Source: UBA2336 sp036787955
GTDB taxonomy: Bacteria; Bacteroidota; Bacteroidia; Cytophagales; Cyclobacteriaceae
Assembly (NCBI GenBank): GCA_036787955.1
Contig: DAIQOI010000011.1
Span: forward strand, 34,008-98,007
Direction of reading: 5' to 3'
Length of the DNA: 64,000 bases
The position numbers were made by a program, and so were the translations under genes. This document shows positions 36,631 to 45,276 of this stretch, piece by piece; within the stretch, counting starts at the first letter, position 1; each line of letters begins with the position of its first letter. The notes beneath the pieces are model-generated. The model had not been told where the DNA came from. It did not search any database and saw only the letters and a list, made by a program, of their open reading frames with translations.

Positions 36631-37821
36631 CTACTGGTTGTAAGTAATACGGTATACCACGTTGGCATGGTCATCCGATACCAGCATGGAGCCATCGGGC
36701 ATCACCAGCACATCTACCGGCCGCCCCCATACGCGTTGTGTTGCATCATCCAGCCAGCCATCGGCAAAAACCTCGTAACCAAGCGAACGGTTATTGCTGT
36801 CAACTTTTACAAGCGTTACCCGGTAGCCGATTTTTTTCGATCGGTTCCACGATCCGTGCTCGGCAATAAAAATCTGGTTACGGTATGTTTCCGGAAACAT
36901 GTTGCCGGTATAGAACTTTAATCCCAACGGGGCTACGTGCGGCCCGAGATTCTGAACCGGAGGAACAAAATCCTTGCACGGCCGCTTGTGTCCGAACTCA
37001 GGGTCTTTAATGTTTCCGCCATGACAATACGGATAGCCGAAATGCAAACCTTCGCGCGGGGCATAGTTCAGCTCACAGGGCGGCAGATCATCACCCATCA
37101 TATCGCGGCCATTGTCGGTAAACCAGAGTTGTTTGGTTACCGGATGCCAGGTGAAGCCTACGGTGTTGCGCACACCCCGGGCTACAATCTCGCGACCGCT
37201 GCCATCGGGATTGATACGCGTAATGGTGGCAAATATTTCATCCGACTCGCAGATGTTGCAGGGTGCACCAACAGGTATATACAGCTTACCATCAGGGCCG
37301 AAAGCAATGTACTTCCACCCGTGATGAGTTTTATCCGGATAGGCATCGGTAATCAAAACCGGCCTGGGAGGTTTGGCTAAATTGTTTTCAATATCCGGAT
37401 AACGCCAGACACGGTTTACCTCAGCCACATACAAATCACCATCTTTAAAAGCCACACCGTTTGGCATGTTAAGGCCGCTGGCAATGACCCATTTCTTGTC
37501 GGCTTTGTTATCGCCATCTTCATCGCGCACGGCATACACCTTGTCACCATTGCGGTTGCTGACAAACAGTGTTCCCGAAGGACTGAGCGCCAGCGATCGG
37601 GCATTATCCACCTCTGCGTAAACTTCAATTGAAAAGCCTTCGGGCATCCTGATCCTATCCAAAGGCAGTTTTTTCGATTGCTCGGTAAGGGCAGGCAAAC
37701 TTCCGTCTTCCGACATCTGCAGGGATTCACTCTGTGTTGACTGGGCAACTTCGGTGGTGTTTTTGGAAGTGCACATGCACATCAGTCCTATTCCGCCTAC
37801 TATCCAGAAAATCTTTCTCAT
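36631..37821 (-). CDS. PQQ-type sugar (glucose/sorbosone) dehydrogenase-like exported protein
   Basis: A 396-aa protein with an N-terminal signal (IFWIVGGIGLMCMC) whose cysteines suggest lipoprotein anchoring, then a six-bladed beta-propeller of the GSDH/sorbosone dehydrogenase type: LALSPSGTLFVSNRNGDKVY, NMPNGVAFKDGDLYVAEVN, TRINPDGSGREIVARGVRN and MFPETYRNQIFIAEHGSWNR. PQQ dependence is a family property and not proven. The ATG at 37821 begins the signal sequence; a frame start at 37851 would add ten unlikely residues. Upstream gene of lgt. Confidence 0.85.
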   Translation of the reverse strand: MRKIFWIVGGIGLMCMCTSKNTTEVAQSTQSESLQMSEDGSLPALTEQSKKLPLDRIRMPEGFSIEVYAEVDNARSLALSPSGTLFVSNRNGDKVYAVRDEDGDNKADKKWVIASGLNMPNGVAFKDGDLYVAEVNRVWRYPDIENNLAKPPRPVLITDAYPDKTHHGWKYIAFGPDGKLYIPVGAPCNICESDEIFATITRINPDGSGREIVARGVRNTVGFTWHPVTKQLWFTDNGRDMMGDDLPPCELNYAPREGLHFGYPYCHGGNIKDPEFGHKRPCKDFVPPVQNLGPHVAPLGLKFYTGNMFPETYRNQIFIAEHGSWNRSKKIGYRVTLVKVDSNNRSLGYEVFADGWLDDATQRVWGRPVDVLVMPDGSMLVSDDHANVVYRITYNQ

Positions 37822-37915
37822 CGGATTTAAATTTTCAGCAATGTAAAACATCTACAAGGGTTTTTAAAGCCGGCTAAGAAAAGCGGAAAGAATCACGGCT
37901 TACCGGCCAATGGGC

Positions 37916-37923
37916 TATCTTTG
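37916..37923 (+). promoter_or_regulatory. -7 box (TATCTTTG) before the ABC-F gene
   Basis: Exact TAnnTTTG match 5 nt before ATG 37929. No TTTG is present at the -33 position, and the box is unusually close to the start codon, implying an almost leaderless message. Confidence 0.4.
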
Positions 37924-37928
37924 CGGCC

Positions 37929-39815
37929 ATGATTTCCATCAACAACCTCACCTACTATATCGGTGGCCGCGCTCTGTACGAAAACGCGAATATGTTTGTG
38001 CGTCCGGACGACAAAATCGGACTCATCGGCCTGAACGGCAGAGGCAAATCAACTTTACTGAAACTGATTAACGGTGATTTAACTCCCGATGCGGGTACCA
38101 TCAGCAAAGCGAAAAACTGCACCATCGGATTCCTTAACCAGGATCAACTTTCTTACCAGTCGCATGATTCAATCCTGACTGTGGCCATGGGGGCTTTCCG
38201 TGCTGTGGTGGATATGGAGCGACAGATTGAAAAGCTTATTCACGATTTGGAAAAAGAATACGATGAAGACAAAGTGCACCGCCTTGCGCAACTGCAGGAA
38301 AAATATGAACAGGCCGGTGGCTATGCCCTGCAGTCGAAAGCCGAAGAAGTGCTGGAAGGCATTGGCTTTTCAACCCATGACCTGCACCGGCCGCTGCATG
38401 AGTTTTCCGGTGGCTGGCGCATGCGCGTGATACTGGCCAAGCTGTTGCTGGAAAAGCCCTCGCTGCTGATGCTGGACGAACCCACCAACCACCTCGACCT
38501 GCCCTCGATTGAGTGGGTAGAGAATTATCTGAAAAACTACGAAGGTGCTGTTATCATCGTATCCCACGACCGCAGGTTTCTGGATAACGTCATCAACAAG
38601 ACAGTGGAAGTTACCCGCCAGCAATTGTTTACCTACGAAGGCAATTACAGTTTTTACCTGGAAGAAAAAGCGCTGCGCGAGGAGATTCAGCAAAATGCCT
38701 ATGAAAATCAGCAGGCCAAAATCAGGCAGGCAGAGCGTTTTATTGAGCGTTTCCGTGCCAAGGCCAGCAAAGCCCGGCAGGTGAAGTCGAAAGAAAAGGC
38801 ACTGGAACGAATGGAACGTATTGAAGAAGTGGTGAACGACGTGGCGGAAATACGTTTCCGCTTTCAATTTAGCCAGCAGCCCGGCCGAACCATCATCACG
38901 CTTAACAATTTGTCCAAATCGTACGGAGACCTGCAGATTTTGCGTCATGCTTCAGCCACCATACAACGGGGCGATAAAATAGCACTGATAGGCGCCAACG
39001 GACGCGGTAAGTCAACGTTGCTGCGCATACTGGCCGGCACGGAGCCGTTTGATGGCGAACGTGTACTGGGCTACAACGTGATAACAGGCTTTTATGCCCA
39101 GCACCAGATCGAAGCACTGAATATCGAAAATGAAATGCTCGAAGAGCTCAAACAGGCCGGCTCGGGAAAGACCGAACAGCAGCTGCGCAACGTGCTCGGA
39201 TGTTTTTTATTTTCAGATGAAGATCATTTCAAGAAAATCAAAGTCCTTTCAGGTGGCGAAAAATCAAGGGTGGCGCTGGCCAAAACATTGATATCAGAGG
39301 CTAACTTCCTGCTGCTGGATGAACCCACCAACCACCTCGATTTTATATCCGAAAACATCCTTATCCAGGCGTTGCAGCAGTATGCCGGCACTTTTGTGAT
39401 TGTCTCGCACAACCGCCATTTTATTAGCCAGGTAGCCAATAAAATATGGTACATCGAAGATTACCAGATAAAAGAATACCCCGGCACATACGAAGAATAC
39501 GATTACTGGCTCAAGAACCGCGCCTTGCATACTACACAACCCATGCCGGTAAAGAGCAAACCAATCAAGCCAAGGAACTCCGGCAATATATCCGCATCAT
39601 CAACAAAAAGTTTAAAGCGCGAGCTAAATGATGTTGAACAACGCATCGAACGGCTTGAACAGGAAAAGACTAATCTGGAGGCCGAAATGATGAAGCCCGA
39701 AGTGTATGCTGATTTTGAAAAGCTCAGCTTAATTCAGCAGCGCTACACGGGTATTGAAACGGAACTGAAAGCGCTCTTTGCAAAATGGGATGAGCTGATG
39801 AGTACTTCAGCATAA
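37929..39815 (+). CDS. ABC-F family ATPase (Uup/YdiF-like)
   Basis: Soluble, ribosome-associated twin-cassette ATPase of 628 aa. Two Walker A motifs (GLNGRGKST, GANGRGKST), two signatures (FSGGWRMRV, LSGGEKSRV) and two LDEPTNHLD Walker B strings; between them lies the ABC-F interdomain linker, rich in charged helix (about 235-320). The C-terminal coiled coil (about 545-628; SLKRELNDVEQRIERLEQEK) matches the Uup/ABCF3 C-terminal domain. It lacks the membrane domains of transporters. Role in translation or DNA repair is inferred; nothing marks it as antibiotic resistance. Confidence 0.93.
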   Translation: MISINNLTYYIGGRALYENANMFVRPDDKIGLIGLNGRGKSTLLKLINGDLTPDAGTISKAKNCTIGFLNQDQLSYQSHDSILTVAMGAFRAVVDMERQIEKLIHDLEKEYDEDKVHRLAQLQEKYEQAGGYALQSKAEEVLEGIGFSTHDLHRPLHEFSGGWRMRVILAKLLLEKPSLLMLDEPTNHLDLPSIEWVENYLKNYEGAVIIVSHDRRFLDNVINKTVEVTRQQLFTYEGNYSFYLEEKALREEIQQNAYENQQAKIRQAERFIERFRAKASKARQVKSKEKALERMERIEEVVNDVAEIRFRFQFSQQPGRTIITLNNLSKSYGDLQILRHASATIQRGDKIALIGANGRGKSTLLRILAGTEPFDGERVLGYNVITGFYAQHQIEALNIENEMLEELKQAGSGKTEQQLRNVLGCFLFSDEDHFKKIKVLSGGEKSRVALAKTLISEANFLLLDEPTNHLDFISENILIQALQQYAGTFVIVSHNRHFISQVANKIWYIEDYQIKEYPGTYEEYDYWLKNRALHTTQPMPVKSKPIKPRNSGNISASSTKSLKRELNDVEQRIERLEQEKTNLEAEMMKPEVYADFEKLSLIQQRYTGIETELKALFAKWDELMSTSA

Positions 39816-39918
39816 TAATATGTTCCCTTTCTGCCAGCTGAGTACCAACTGCACCAACAACACCAGCACTGCCATCAGGCTGTTCCACCGAAATTGCGGT
39901 CATATATGCCATCTGTTC

Positions 39919-41232
39919 TCATTGGAATATATACCGAAAACGCAGCGACACATCATAGGTTACCGGCATAACCCCTGTGGTAACATCCGATTTATAAATG
40001 GATTGCAGGGCATAGCGAAAACCCGGCGCAAGGGCAATGCGGTATCTGCCGGCAAACCGGTAGCTCAGTTCCGTGCCGGCAAGCCCGGCAAAATAAACAG
40101 GCCTATAGGGTGAATCGTCTCCAGAGGTAATAACCGTGCGGCCATAGCCGGTATTTTCAGGAGTGAGTACAGATTGAATAAAGAAATCCGTGGCCAATCC
40201 GGCATTAATCATCCAGGAAAAATCCCGATCAATTAAAATAAAACCAGCCTGTATAGGTACGGACATGTACTGCATCGAACCTGCTATTTCGTAAGGCGAT
40301 GTAACGATCAGGTTTTTTTCGCGATCGGCAAATTCATTCAAGGAGGCAACCGTGCTGGCCGCTTCCATCAGGGCAGTGCTGGATGTGTAATATGCCTGTT
40401 GATTTAAGTAAGCAAACCCTCCCTGTACTACAAGCCTTTTACCCAAACGATAACCAACCTGGGCCCCTACTGAATAAGCCGGTCCTGCCGAATTTCCCGG
40501 ATCGGAAGGAGTTTGTACAGAAGTCATTGAAAAAGAAGAAGGTGGTGCCGTGACATTCGGATGGAATGTACCGGCACCAAAGCCAACTGATGTCCAAAGT
40601 TTTTCCTTCAAGGTTTTCTTTTCAGCTTGTTGCATTTTGTGCTCTTCATCAGCCAGGCGGGCCAGTAACAAGGCACCCGGATCGGCAGAATTATCAGGCA
40701 ACTTGATTTTCAAGGTTTGAACAAGCGGGCCTGGTTTGGGTATTGCATGGGCATCGAAAACTTTCTGCCGCCCCGGTAAAGCACTCATTTCTTTCTTTCC
40801 GTTCTGGTTGGCTGCCTCAGCATTACGGTTGAAGGCAGCCCGCGTTGGAGATTTTACCGGATGAGATGTTGATCTATTGCTCAGAATGGTGGTATGGTGC
40901 GGCAGGTTATCAGAAACTGTGTTGCCGGTAATCGGCTCAGGTTTGCCGGAATCGTTGGACCGAATTTCTCCGGAAGCGATTTCACGGCCAGTATTAGTTT
41001 CCGTCAGCGATTTACGTGAAACGAAATACAAATAGATTGCAGTTGTTCCGGCTGCAAAAACCAACGAGGCAGCTGCAAGCCATTGATAAAACAACAGGCG
41101 TTTTCGGCTACGGGCTGCGTCAGCCTTTTCCAGCTCCAGCTCAATACCCGTCCATACCCTGTCATCGGGCCTCACCTCTGCGTCACGGAAAGCATCCTGA
41201 AATTCCTTTTCAAAGTTTTCTTTGCAATCCAT
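39919..41232 (-). CDS. Anti-sigma-like membrane protein fused to an outer-membrane-type beta barrel
   Basis: A 437-aa protein. The N-terminus (1-42; CKENFEKEFQDAFRDAEVRP) is a short acidic helix region like the sigma-binding end of anti-sigma factors, followed by one transmembrane helix (about 47-68), a low-complexity periplasmic linker (about 70-195, Thr/Ser/Pro/Arg-rich), and a C-terminal barrel-like domain (about 215-437) with FGAGTFHPN, YSVGAQVGYRLGKRLVVQGGFAYL and VSLRFRYIF. It overlaps the ECF sigma gene by 23 nt, which supports a regulator pair. Such anti-sigma/porin combinations are seen in Bacteroidota; the span from inner to outer membrane makes it a candidate envelope-stress sensor. 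Confidence 0.78.
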   Translation of the reverse strand: MDCKENFEKEFQDAFRDAEVRPDDRVWTGIELELEKADAARSRKRLLFYQWLAAASLVFAAGTTAIYLYFVSRKSLTETNTGREIASGEIRSNDSGKPEPITGNTVSDNLPHHTTILSNRSTSHPVKSPTRAAFNRNAEAANQNGKKEMSALPGRQKVFDAHAIPKPGPLVQTLKIKLPDNSADPGALLLARLADEEHKMQQAEKKTLKEKLWTSVGFGAGTFHPNVTAPPSSFSMTSVQTPSDPGNSAGPAYSVGAQVGYRLGKRLVVQGGFAYLNQQAYYTSSTALMEAASTVASLNEFADREKNLIVTSPYEIAGSMQYMSVPIQAGFILIDRDFSWMINAGLATDFFIQSVLTPENTGYGRTVITSGDDSPYRPVYFAGLAGTELSYRFAGRYRIALAPGFRYALQSIYKSDVTTGVMPVTYDVSLRFRYIFQ

Positions 41233-41767
41233 AACCGATTTTCAACTGTTCGCGGTAAATTTTTTCCTGCAATAATTTTCTTGCACGGGCATATTGCGAT
41301 TTTGAGGTGCCCTCCGATATACCCAGCATCTCTGCAATCTCTTTATGGCTGTAGCCTTCAATGGCAAACAGGTTAAACACCACCTGAGAGCCCGAAGGCA
41401 GTGACTGAATCATCTCAATAAGCTGGCTTACTTGAATTCCGGAAAGGCTCACTTCTTCATCTGGCAGTTCGACTTCCGTCACATCAATCATGGGATAGAG
41501 ATACATCTTTTTTCGATGGTGGTTGAGGGCCGTGTTCACCATAACCCGCGTCATCCACGTCTCGAGTTTTGATTGGTACCTAAAACCTTCCAAACCCTGA
41601 AACACCCGAACAAAGCCCTCCTGAAGCATGTCTTCCGCCTCTGCCACCGACTTGGCATACCGGAGGCAAACCACCATCATTTTCTTACAAAAACGGTCGT
41701 ACAGCGCCTTCTGAAAAGACCTATCCCCCCGAAGGCAACCTTCCACCAGCTCCTTGTCGCTGAGCAT
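41210..41767 (-). CDS. ECF-type RNA polymerase sigma factor
   Basis: Extracytoplasmic-function sigma factor of 185 aa with sigma-2 (LYDRFCKKMMVVCLRYAKSVAEAEDMLQEGFVRVF, containing the -10 recognition DxLQE region) and sigma-4 (LPSGSQVVFNLFAIEGYSHKEIAEMLGISEGTSKSQYARARKLL, the -35 helix-turn-helix). Start: ATG 41767 is preferred because family members begin at MLSDKELVEGC; a second ATG at 41839 would add 24 residues. Its end overlaps the anti-sigma gene, so the two are translationally coupled. It is divergent from the T9SS plug gene. Confidence 0.9.
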   Translation of the reverse strand: MLSDKELVEGCLRGDRSFQKALYDRFCKKMMVVCLRYAKSVAEAEDMLQEGFVRVFQGLEGFRYQSKLETWMTRVMVNTALNHHRKKMYLYPMIDVTEVELPDEEVSLSGIQVSQLIEMIQSLPSGSQVVFNLFAIEGYSHKEIAEMLGISEGTSKSQYARARKLLQEKIYREQLKIGYGLQRKL

Positions 41768-41880
41768 GTTAAAAAGTAAACGACCAGTTTTTACAGACTT
41801 AGACACAACTTTTACGATAGTGGTTGAAAGGCTTCGCATAAAAGTTAAGGAATTATGCGGGTAAAATCTATTTTTAACCC

Positions 41881-43167
41881 ATGCGAACGGTATTGTCAGT
41901 GGTTGTTTTAGCCGCTTGTGTTCCGGTACAGCCGGGCGGCACACAGCAGGAGGGCAGCATTGACCGCCTTCAGCTTGCTGACCGTGTGTATTCCGAAAAC
42001 GTAAGAACGGTGCAGTTGTACTCCCTGCAAGGGCCCATGCAGGCACCATCACTCAATCCACCGGTGGCACGCTTAGGTCAAGAACGGCTTGTGCTTGAGT
42101 TTGATGTGTTGCACAGCGGCAATGAGTCCATTATGTTCCGGCTGATTCACTGCAACCACAACTGGATGAAATCGGTTTTGTCGGACCTTGATTTTCTTAA
42201 TGAGTTCAACGCTTTTCCGGTTAATGATTTTGCCTATTCCATCGACACAGCCATCCCGTACATACATTACCGGGCCACCATGCCATCTGTAAAACTTCCC
42301 GGCAATTACGTAGTGGTTGTTTATCGCAACAACAATCCGGACGATGTCTTGTTAAGCCGAAGGTTCATGGTGTTTGAAAACCGTCTTCACTTTGCCAGAC
42401 AAGGAAACCTGATTGGTCCGGGGATGGCCGCTGAATTAAATCAGCAGTTGAACTTTTCTTTGAATTATTCCCGTGCCGAAATCATAAATCCACAGGAAAC
42501 GGTCAACGTTACCATCCGGCAAAACCAGCGATGGGATAACCTGGCACAGGGCATAAAGCCCACCTTTGTGCGCGAACACCAGCGCGAACTTGAATACCGC
42601 TTTTTCACATCTGAAAACCTGTTTCCTGCCGGTAATGAGTTCCGCTTCTTCGATTTACGGTCACTCATCAATCCGGGTGTTCACATCGACCGGATAGATC
42701 GCAACCGGCAGCCACCGGTTGTTATGCTCAACCCCGATAAAAGCCGGGGCGAAGATCGCTATGCGCGATACCCCGACCTGAACGGACAGTATGTAATTGC
42801 CAACCTGGACAATACGCTGCCTAACTCAGCGCAATACGCTTTGGTGCGTTTCACCCTCCGATCCGCACAACTGCCGGGCGAAGTGTATTTGTCAGGGGCC
42901 TTCACCAACTGGCAGCTGGCAGAACCATACCGCTTGAAATACCAACCTGAAAGCGGAGTCTATCAAACCGAAGTGTTGCTTAAGCAGGGATGGTACAACT
43001 ACCAATATGTTATGGACACACGTGGGACACAGGCCAACAGCCTGGAAGGCAACCACTTTGAAACAGAAAACTTCTACGAAGTATTTGTTTACTACCGGCC
43101 TTTTCAGCCGCAGGCCGACTTGCTAATCGGCTACTATTTACTGTACGAAAACCATCCCGACCGCTAG
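41881..43167 (+). CDS. Type IX secretion system plug protein (DUF5103)
   Basis: A 428-aa exported protein with a signal peptide (LSVVVLAACVPVQP, possible lipoprotein Cys13) and the DUF5103 domain, now known as the T9SS plug that closes the SprA translocon on the periplasmic side. Characteristic stretches are NESIMFRLIHCNHNWMKSVLSDLDFLNEF and SIDTAIPYIHYRATMPSVKLPGNYVVVVY; the C-terminal part (about 330-415) is an E-set/CBM48-like beta-sandwich (GEVYLSGAFTNWQLAEP). It is the only T9SS component in the window and fits the two T9SS client proteins. Divergent from the ECF sigma gene and converging on the Cas6-like gene with a shared CTAG stop. Confidence 0.83.
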   Translation: MRTVLSVVVLAACVPVQPGGTQQEGSIDRLQLADRVYSENVRTVQLYSLQGPMQAPSLNPPVARLGQERLVLEFDVLHSGNESIMFRLIHCNHNWMKSVLSDLDFLNEFNAFPVNDFAYSIDTAIPYIHYRATMPSVKLPGNYVVVVYRNNNPDDVLLSRRFMVFENRLHFARQGNLIGPGMAAELNQQLNFSLNYSRAEIINPQETVNVTIRQNQRWDNLAQGIKPTFVREHQRELEYRFFTSENLFPAGNEFRFFDLRSLINPGVHIDRIDRNRQPPVVMLNPDKSRGEDRYARYPDLNGQYVIANLDNTLPNSAQYALVRFTLRSAQLPGEVYLSGAFTNWQLAEPYRLKYQPESGVYQTEVLLKQGWYNYQYVMDTRGTQANSLEGNHFETENFYEVFVYYRPFQPQADLLIGYYLLYENHPDR

Positions 43168-43964
43168 GCGTAAGCGGCATCCTGGAGCGGGTTTCTGTGC
43201 GCGGGGTTGTTGTTTACCAGGTCGAGCATACCAAAACCTTTGTGGCAAAAATACCCCAACCCGTGTTCGTAGATAAACTGTTGCACCTGCCGCGCAGCGT
43301 ACAAGGTAAATGGGAATGTATAACCGCGCACTTCGAATTTCACGTCATTATCGTACAGCGGATATATTCGTGCGTACTTTTTATTGGAGGCCTGCATACG
43401 GTGCAGGTAATCGGCATCGGGAACAATCTGAAAACGATAAAATGAGGACAATTCTTCCGAAGAAAACTGTCCGGATGCTTCCATGCGCTGAATGGTTGAT
43501 TCGTAGAGCAAATCGGAAAATTCATCGCTTTCCGGGTGAACGAACCGTTTTCCACGATCGTCATTGAAGCCGGTCTGGACAGGAACTACCGGAGATATGC
43601 ACAGCAACTTGGATTCTTCGCCCATGACTACGGGCGGTTCGTCCTCCACCGAATCAGGCACAAGGTGTAAACTTCCGATAAGTATATCTTTTTGTCCGAA
43701 GATTTGTGAAAGCAGATAGTTACGGAAGGCCTGATCAGGACACGAAAAAACCAGGGTTACTTTTGAAGAATAAAAATGCAAACCCTTGCGACTTACTTTG
43801 GTCTGACCCTTCAGGCCGGAAAAATTAAACCGGGTATAGTCGCGAAAAGCAGGTTCAGGTCCAAACAGCTGAAGACCCCGAATAAACTGGGCCAGCAAAT
43901 ACTGATGGTGAAAAGGCACATAGGCCCCGCGGTTTTTAAGCGAAAAAATGATGCGCGTTCTCAA
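43164..43964 (-). CDS. cas6: Cas6-like CRISPR pre-crRNA endoribonuclease, solitary
   Basis: A 266-aa protein that follows the Cas6 two-RAMP layout. The N-terminal ferredoxin-like fold begins TRIIFSLKNRGAYVPFHHQY, then FIRGLQLF and the FNFSGLKGQ strand typical of Cas6; the C-terminal half ends in the glycine-rich loop GLGYFCHKGFGMLDLV (235-250), the family's hallmark. His19/His20 sit where Cas6 enzymes often carry the catalytic His. There is no CRISPR array or other cas gene in the window. The start is TTG at 43964: an in-frame TAG lies immediately before it and no ATG is available. Its stop shares CTAG with the T9SS plug gene. Confidence 0.75.
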   Translation of the reverse strand: MRTRIIFSLKNRGAYVPFHHQYLLAQFIRGLQLFGPEPAFRDYTRFNFSGLKGQTKVSRKGLHFYSSKVTLVFSCPDQAFRNYLLSQIFGQKDILIGSLHLVPDSVEDEPPVVMGEESKLLCISPVVPVQTGFNDDRGKRFVHPESDEFSDLLYESTIQRMEASGQFSSEELSSFYRFQIVPDADYLHRMQASNKKYARIYPLYDNDVKFEVRGYTFPFTLYAARQVQQFIYEHGLGYFCHKGFGMLDLVNNNPAHRNPLQDAAYA

Positions 43965-44079
43965 CTATGTAAAAATTGCAGGTTAAAAAATACTTAATCC
44001 GTACAATGGTTTATACCTGATTGTGAACGGATTATAAAAATACCAAAAAAGTGTTTCTGAAATACTGGATGTAAGATTT

Positions 44080-45177
44080 TTATACGTTAAAACGAAAATG
44101 CATCACATCACCGTCCTGAACCACATAGTCCTTGCCTTCAATGGCCATCTTACCTGCCTCACGGCATCCTTGTTCGCTTTTATATATCTGATAATCAGAT
44201 AGTTTTATTACTTCAGCTCGAATAAATCCTCGCTCAAAATCCGAGTGAATCACCCCGGCAGCCTGCGGGGCCTTCCACCCCCGTTTAATGGTCCAGGCCC
44301 TGACTTCCTTTTCACCAGCCGTAAAATAGGTTATCTGGTCAAGCAGGCGATAAGAAGCCCGGATTAACCGGTTAAGTCCCGATTCCTGCAGGCCATAGGA
44401 TTGCAGAAATTCCAGGCGCTCGGCTTCGCTTTCCAACTCGGCAATCTGCGCTTCAATGGCTGCACAAATGAGCACTAATTCTGCCCCTTCTTTGGCAATA
44501 TGCGCGCGAAGGCGCTCTACGTGCCGGTTGCCGGAAATAACCGATGACTCATCTACATTGGCAACGTAGATTACCGGCTTGGCCGTGAGCAACTGCATCT
44601 CGCCCATCAGCACCTGTTCATCGGCATCCAGTGAAAGAGACCGGATATTTTTCCCCTCCAGCAATGTATTCTTCCACCGGTTCAGTGCTTCTACTTCCTT
44701 GCGCGCCTTGGCATCACCGCTTTTTGCTGCCTTTTCCGTGCGCACCAATCTCTTCTCTACCGTCTCAAGGTCTTTAAGCTGAAGTTCGGTATCAATGATG
44801 TCCTTATCGGCAACAGGATCCACCCTGCCATCCACATGAACAATATTGTCGTTATCAAAGCACCGCACCACATGGACGATAACATGAACTTCTCTGATAT
44901 TGGCCAAAAACTGATTACCCAACCCTTCGCCCTTGCTGGCGCCCTTTACAAGCCCCGCGATATCCACAAATTCTATGGTAGCCGGAACTACGCGCTGAGG
45001 CTTAACCAGATCTTCCAGTATTTTAAGACGCGGATCAGGAACCGGTACGATGGCCACGTTTGGTTCAATGGTGCAAAAAGGGAAGTTAGCTGCTTCGGCT
45101 TTGTTGTTGGATAGGGCATTAAAAAGAGTGGACTTGCCCACATTAGGCAGCCCTACTATGCCGCACTGTAATCCCAT
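44080..45177 (-). CDS. ychF: Redox-regulated ATPase YchF
   Basis: Obg-related P-loop NTPase (365 aa) that prefers ATP and binds ribosomes. Motifs: GIVGLPNVGKSTLFNALS (P-loop), FVDIAGLVKGASKGEGLGNQFL (switch II, DIAG), the ATP-specific NVDES-like region (IYVANVDES), an inserted coiled coil, and the C-terminal TGS domain ending VQDGDVMHFRFNV. The frame continues upstream to 45261, but ATG 45177 directly precedes the universally conserved GLQCGIVGLPN start. Confidence 0.96.
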   Translation of the reverse strand: MGLQCGIVGLPNVGKSTLFNALSNNKAEAANFPFCTIEPNVAIVPVPDPRLKILEDLVKPQRVVPATIEFVDIAGLVKGASKGEGLGNQFLANIREVHVIVHVVRCFDNDNIVHVDGRVDPVADKDIIDTELQLKDLETVEKRLVRTEKAAKSGDAKARKEVEALNRWKNTLLEGKNIRSLSLDADEQVLMGEMQLLTAKPVIYVANVDESSVISGNRHVERLRAHIAKEGAELVLICAAIEAQIAELESEAERLEFLQSYGLQESGLNRLIRASYRLLDQITYFTAGEKEVRAWTIKRGWKAPQAAGVIHSDFERGFIRAEVIKLSDYQIYKSEQGCREAGKMAIEGKDYVVQDGDVMHFRFNV

Positions 45178-45202
45178 AAAAATTGTGCTTTTTGAAAGGG
45201 CG

Positions 45203-45210
45203 CAAAGATA
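45203..45210 (-). promoter_or_regulatory. -7 box (TATCTTTG on the minus strand) of ychF
   Basis: CAAAGATA on the plus strand, an exact inverted match to TAnnTTTG, 26 nt upstream of the ychF start. The expected -33 site falls within the terminator hairpin at 45227-45247. Confidence 0.5.
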
Positions 45211-45226
45211 ATAGCCTACAACAAAA

Positions 45227-45247
45227 AATCCCGCCTTGGGCGGGATT
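45227..45247 (-). terminator. Intrinsic terminator after the DUF3276 gene
   Basis: Perfect 8-bp arms (45227-45234 and 45240-45247) around a 5-nt loop; on the minus strand the hairpin is followed by T6GTTG (45228-45219). It lies 30 bp after the DUF3276 stop and upstream of ychF. Confidence 0.8.
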
Positions 45248-45276
45248 GGAGAATCATGCAAAACGGAAAAGGAAAA

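Noticed and set aside
43164..43964. CRISPR array near the Cas6-like gene
   Set aside because: I looked through the flanks by eye for 28-37 bp direct repeats with regular spacing and saw none; the only tandem repeats in the window are the coding repeats and the 15-bp minisatellite.
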